7,684 bases of DNA from Gammaproteobacteria bacterium (GTDB lineage: Bacteria > Pseudomonadota > Gammaproteobacteria > Chromatiales > Chromatiaceae): assembly GCA_024644505.1 (NCBI GenBank), contig JAHEHQ010000115.1:1-7684 (forward strand), given 5' to 3'. A program made the translations under genes and the position numbers. Of the stretch, positions 6,433 through 7,684 are shown piece by piece. Numbering within the stretch: position 1 is the stretch's first letter; each line of letters begins with the position of its first letter. The notes beneath the pieces were generated by a model. It did not search any database, was not told where the DNA came from, and was given only the letters and a program-made list of their open reading frames with translations.

Positions 6433-6738
6433 ATGGCAAAAAAGAGCATGATCGCCCGGGAACGCAAGCGGGCCATAACCACCGCCAGGTACGCCGTCCG
6501 GCGTGCCGAACTCAAGGCGGTGATCAACAGCCCCAAGAGTACAACCGAAGAGGTCGATGAGGCTGTGCTGAAGCTGCAGAAAATGCCGCGCAATGCCAGC
6601 AAATCTCGCCAGCAGCGGCGCTGCCGGGTAAGCGGAAGACCTCACGGCGTGTATCGCAAGTTTGGCCTGTGCAGGAACAAGCTGCGCGAGGCGGCGATGC
6701 GCGGTGATATCCCCGGCCTTGTAAAGGCCAGCTGGTAG
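6433..6738 (+). CDS. rpsN: 30S ribosomal protein S14, long type without complete zinc knuckle
   Basis: S14 is a late-assembling protein of the 30S head next to S3, S10 and S19. The product is 101 residues, the same as E. coli, so it is the long form rather than the short zinc-dependent form of about 61 residues. MAKKSMIARERKR begins it; RCRVSGRPHGVYRKFGLCRN (63-82) and KLREAAMRGDIPGLVKASW (83-101) are the family core. Of the four positions that are Cys in zinc-binding S14, Cys64 and Cys80 are present while Ser67 and Lys83 replace the others, so a stable zinc site is unlikely. AAAGGT (6423-6428) lies 4 nt before the ATG. The 3' end overlaps a predicted promoter for rpsH. Confidence 0.98.
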   Translation: MAKKSMIARERKRAITTARYAVRRAELKAVINSPKSTTEEVDEAVLKLQKMPRNASKSRQQRRCRVSGRPHGVYRKFGLCRNKLREAAMRGDIPGLVKASW

Positions 6739-6753
6739 TGTATAATTTGCGGC
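6719..6753 (+). promoter_or_regulatory. Candidate sigma70 promoter for rpsH
   Basis: TTGTAA (6719-6724, 4 of 6 to TTGACA) is followed after 16 bp by a perfect TATAAT (6741-6746). The -35 box lies in the last rpsN codons and the -10 just after the stop at 6736-6738. The expected start of transcription is near 6752-6754. The discriminator is GC-rich (TTGCGG), which is typical of growth-rate and ppGpp-sensitive ribosomal promoters. It would give rpsH, rplF and downstream genes a supply of mRNA independent of the upstream operon. It is the best -10 match I noticed on this strand of the window. Confidence 0.55.
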
Positions 6754-6769
6754 CCTCTCGGCGGGCCGT
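6749..6769 (+). terminator. GC-rich hairpin at the rpsH promoter start; weak terminator or attenuator candidate
   Basis: CGGCCC (6750-6755) pairs with GGGCCG (6763-6768), and G6749 can pair with T6769 as G-U. The loop is TCTCGGC. The stem is strong, but only GTTCTTG follows, not a T run, so efficient intrinsic termination is doubtful. The predicted promoter start falls inside the 5' arm. Only transcripts reading through from rpsN would contain the whole hairpin. Confidence 0.35.
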
Positions 6770-6773
6770 TCTT

Positions 6774-6795
6774 GAATCGGCGCTGAAGCCGGTTC
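6774..6795 (+). promoter_or_regulatory. Leader hairpin between rpsN and rpsH
   Basis: GAATCGGC (6774-6781) pairs with GCCGGTTC (6788-6795) over 8 bp, with one T-G pair, around the 6-nt loop GCTGAA. No T run follows. It lies in the untranslated leader predicted for rpsH and may be part of a larger fold with the element at 6799-6850. Its function is unknown. Confidence 0.4.
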
Positions 6796-6798
6796 TGT

Positions 6799-6850
6799 AA
6801 AGTCATCTGGGTATCGCGTCAGGGTTCTGGCGGGCTGACCCGAGGATACG
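6799..6850 (+). promoter_or_regulatory. RBS-sequestering leader element of rpsH resembling the S8 site of 16S rRNA helix 21
   Basis: The arm 6802-6812 pairs with 6838-6849: G6802-C6849, T6803-A6846, C6804-G6845, T6806-A6843, C6807-G6842 and GGGT (6809-6812) with ACCC (6838-6841). T6847 and A6848 are left unpaired. Inside, CGC (6815-6817) pairs with GCG (6830-6832), and CAG (6820-6822) with CTG (6827-6829) around a GGTT tetraloop. The 3' arm contains the rpsH Shine-Dalgarno GAGGA (6842-6846), 8 nt before ATG 6855, so folding should hide it. AAGUC (6800-6804) opposite GAUAC (6845-6849) copies the S8-binding core of E. coli 16S helix 21 (A595-C599 with G639-C643). G6850 differs from U644. Autogenous control by S8 is inferred. 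A rival fold (GTATC/GATAC plus GTCAG/CTGAC) also covers the Shine-Dalgarno. Confidence 0.4.
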
Positions 6851-6854
6851 AAAA

Positions 6855-7250
6855 ATGAGTATGTCTGATCCGATATCGGATATGCTGACCCGCGTTCGCA
6901 ATGGTCAGCAGGCCGGTAAGATCACGGTCTCCATGCCGTCCTCGAAGCGGAAAGTTGCCGTGGCCAGCCTCCTTCAGGAGGAAGGTTACATCTCCGGATT
7001 CTCAGTCCGGGAAGACGGCAAAAAAGCCCTTCTCCAGATCGATCTCAAATATTTCCAGGGAAAGCCCGTCATAGAGATGGTTCAGAGAGTGAGCCGCCCC
7101 GGACTGCGTATCTACAAGGGCAGCAAAGAGCTTCCGAAGGTACAGGGAGGGTTGGGTATTGCCATTATTTCCACCTCCAAGGGGCTGATGACCGATCGCG
7201 CCGCCCGTGCCGCGGGCCATGGCGGCGAAGTTATGGCCTACGTGGCCTGA
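6855..7250 (+). CDS. rpsH: 30S ribosomal protein S8
   Basis: S8 is a primary binder of the 16S central domain (helices 21 and 25) and, in E. coli, the repressor of the spc operon. The product is 131 residues (E. coli 130), beginning MSMSDPISDMLTRVRNGQ. MPSSKRKVAVASLLQEEGYI (27-46), YFQGKPVIEMVQRVSRPGLR (66-85) and the RNA-binding signature IAIISTSKGLMTDRAARAAG (102-121) are all present. GAGGA (6842-6846) is 8 nt before ATG 6855; the second in-frame ATG at 6861 is less well placed, and E. coli S8 also begins MSM. The gene is separated from rpsN by 116 bp, far more than any other pair in the window, and has its own candidate promoter and structured leader. Confidence 0.99.
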   Translation: MSMSDPISDMLTRVRNGQQAGKITVSMPSSKRKVAVASLLQEEGYISGFSVREDGKKALLQIDLKYFQGKPVIEMVQRVSRPGLRIYKGSKELPKVQGGLGIAIISTSKGLMTDRAARAAGHGGEVMAYVA

Positions 7251-7265
7251 TCGGAGGATTGAAAT

Positions 7266-7684
7266 ATGTCTCGTATCGCTAAAAGCCCCATCGAGCTCCC
7301 CAAGGGTGTGGAGATCAAGGTCACGGGCAGAGATCTCTCGGTAAAGGGAACAAAAGGCAACATGCAGTGCACGCTGCATGATTTTGTCGATATGACCCAG
7401 CAGGACAATGTCCTGACCATACAGCCGAAACAGGACCGCCAGGACCACTGGGCCATGGCCGGTACCTTCCGTGCCCTGATCAGTAACATGGTGACCGGTG
7501 TCAGCCAGGGTTTTGACAAGAAGCTGCAGCTGATCGGCGTGGGCTATCGTGCACAGGTCAAGGGCAAGACCCTGAACCTGTCTCTCGGTTTTTCCCACCC
7601 GGTGGACTACCCGATACCGGAAGGTATCCAGATAACGACCCCGTCCCAGACCGAGATCGTCGTGTCCGGCTGTGACAAGCAGCG
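7266..7684 (+). CDS. rplF: 50S ribosomal protein L6, N-terminal part (cut by window edge)
   Basis: L6 lies near the factor-binding site of the 50S subunit by the sarcin-ricin loop. The first 139 codons are visible, out of about 177 in E. coli L6; the rest is outside the window. It begins MSRIAKSPIELPKGVEIKV. The first L6 domain runs to about residue 82, with GTFRALISNMVTGVSQGF at 66-83. The second begins with KKLQLIGVGYRAQVKG (85-100), then LNLSLGFSHPV (103-113) and TPSQTEIVVSGCDKQ (125-139). The frame is open to the edge. GGAGGA (7253-7258) lies 7 nt before the ATG, and the gap from rpsH is 15 bp. Confidence 0.98.
   Translation, partial: MSRIAKSPIELPKGVEIKVTGRDLSVKGTKGNMQCTLHDFVDMTQQDNVLTIQPKQDRQDHWAMAGTFRALISNMVTGVSQGFDKKLQLIGVGYRAQVKGKTLNLSLGFSHPVDYPIPEGIQITTPSQTEIVVSGCDKQ

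Noticed and set aside
5891..6439. 182-codon minus-strand open frame opposite rplE
   Set aside because: It matches the extent of rplE almost exactly, which is what a shadow frame does; no independent evidence of coding.
7002..7598. 198-codon minus-strand open frame opposite rpsH and rplF
   Set aside because: It is antisense to both genes and has no family resemblance.
1..7684. Mobile elements, CRISPR, tRNA/rRNA genes, defence or biosynthetic systems
   Set aside because: I found no repeats of array type, no transposase-like frame, no RNA gene and no gene outside the ribosomal cluster; nearly all of the window is accounted for by 18 conserved genes.

Overview
The window is a stretch of the conserved bacterial str-S10-spc ribosomal protein cluster, entirely on the + strand. 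It runs from the last codons of an elongation factor Tu gene (tuf) into the first three quarters of rplF (L6). The gene order is tuf-rpsJ-rplC-rplD-rplW-rplB-rpsS-rplV-rpsC-rplP-rpmC-rpsQ (S10 operon), then rplN-rplX-rplE-rpsN-rpsH-rplF (spc operon). All 16 complete genes are intact and close to their usual lengths, and every product aligns by eye with its E. coli counterpart over its full length. The moderately GC-rich sequence, the long (101-residue) S14 without a full zinc knuckle, and the near-E. coli proteins point to a gammaproteobacterium. The tuf-rpsJ linkage without an S10 leader argues against Enterobacterales; a Chromatiales-like lineage is a guess.

Layout: positions 1-122 are the tuf 3' end. 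Positions 139-5109 hold eleven tightly packed S10-operon genes. Three gene pairs overlap (rplD/rplW by 4 bp, rplP/rpmC by 1 bp, rpmC/rpsQ by 4 bp), and most other gaps are under about 25 bp. Positions 5110-5161 are the S10/spc junction, with no convincing promoter. Positions 5162-6738 hold rplN, rplX, rplE and rpsN. Positions 6739-6854 are the longest non-coding stretch (116 bp). Positions 6855-7684 hold rpsH and the truncated rplF.

Together the genes supply early-assembling and core components of both subunits: S10, S19, S14 and S3 for the 30S head, S17 and S8 for the 30S body and platform, and L2, L3, L4, L16 and others around the peptidyl transferase centre and exit tunnel. Co-transcription keeps them in matched amounts.

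The coding part is ordinary housekeeping DNA, and I see no mobile element, CRISPR array, defence system or new gene. The one place with unexplained structure is the rpsN-rpsH gap. It has a good sigma70-type promoter (TTGTAA-16 bp-TATAAT), a GC-rich hairpin at the predicted transcription start, a second clean hairpin, and a long foldable element that would bury the rpsH Shine-Dalgarno. That element carries AAGUC opposite GAUAC, the same arrangement as the S8-binding core of 16S rRNA helix 21. S8 is the known autogenous repressor of the spc operon in E. coli, so this leader is a candidate S8-responsive regulatory element placed directly before the S8 gene. This is an inference from reading the sequence and has not been tested by folding or alignment.
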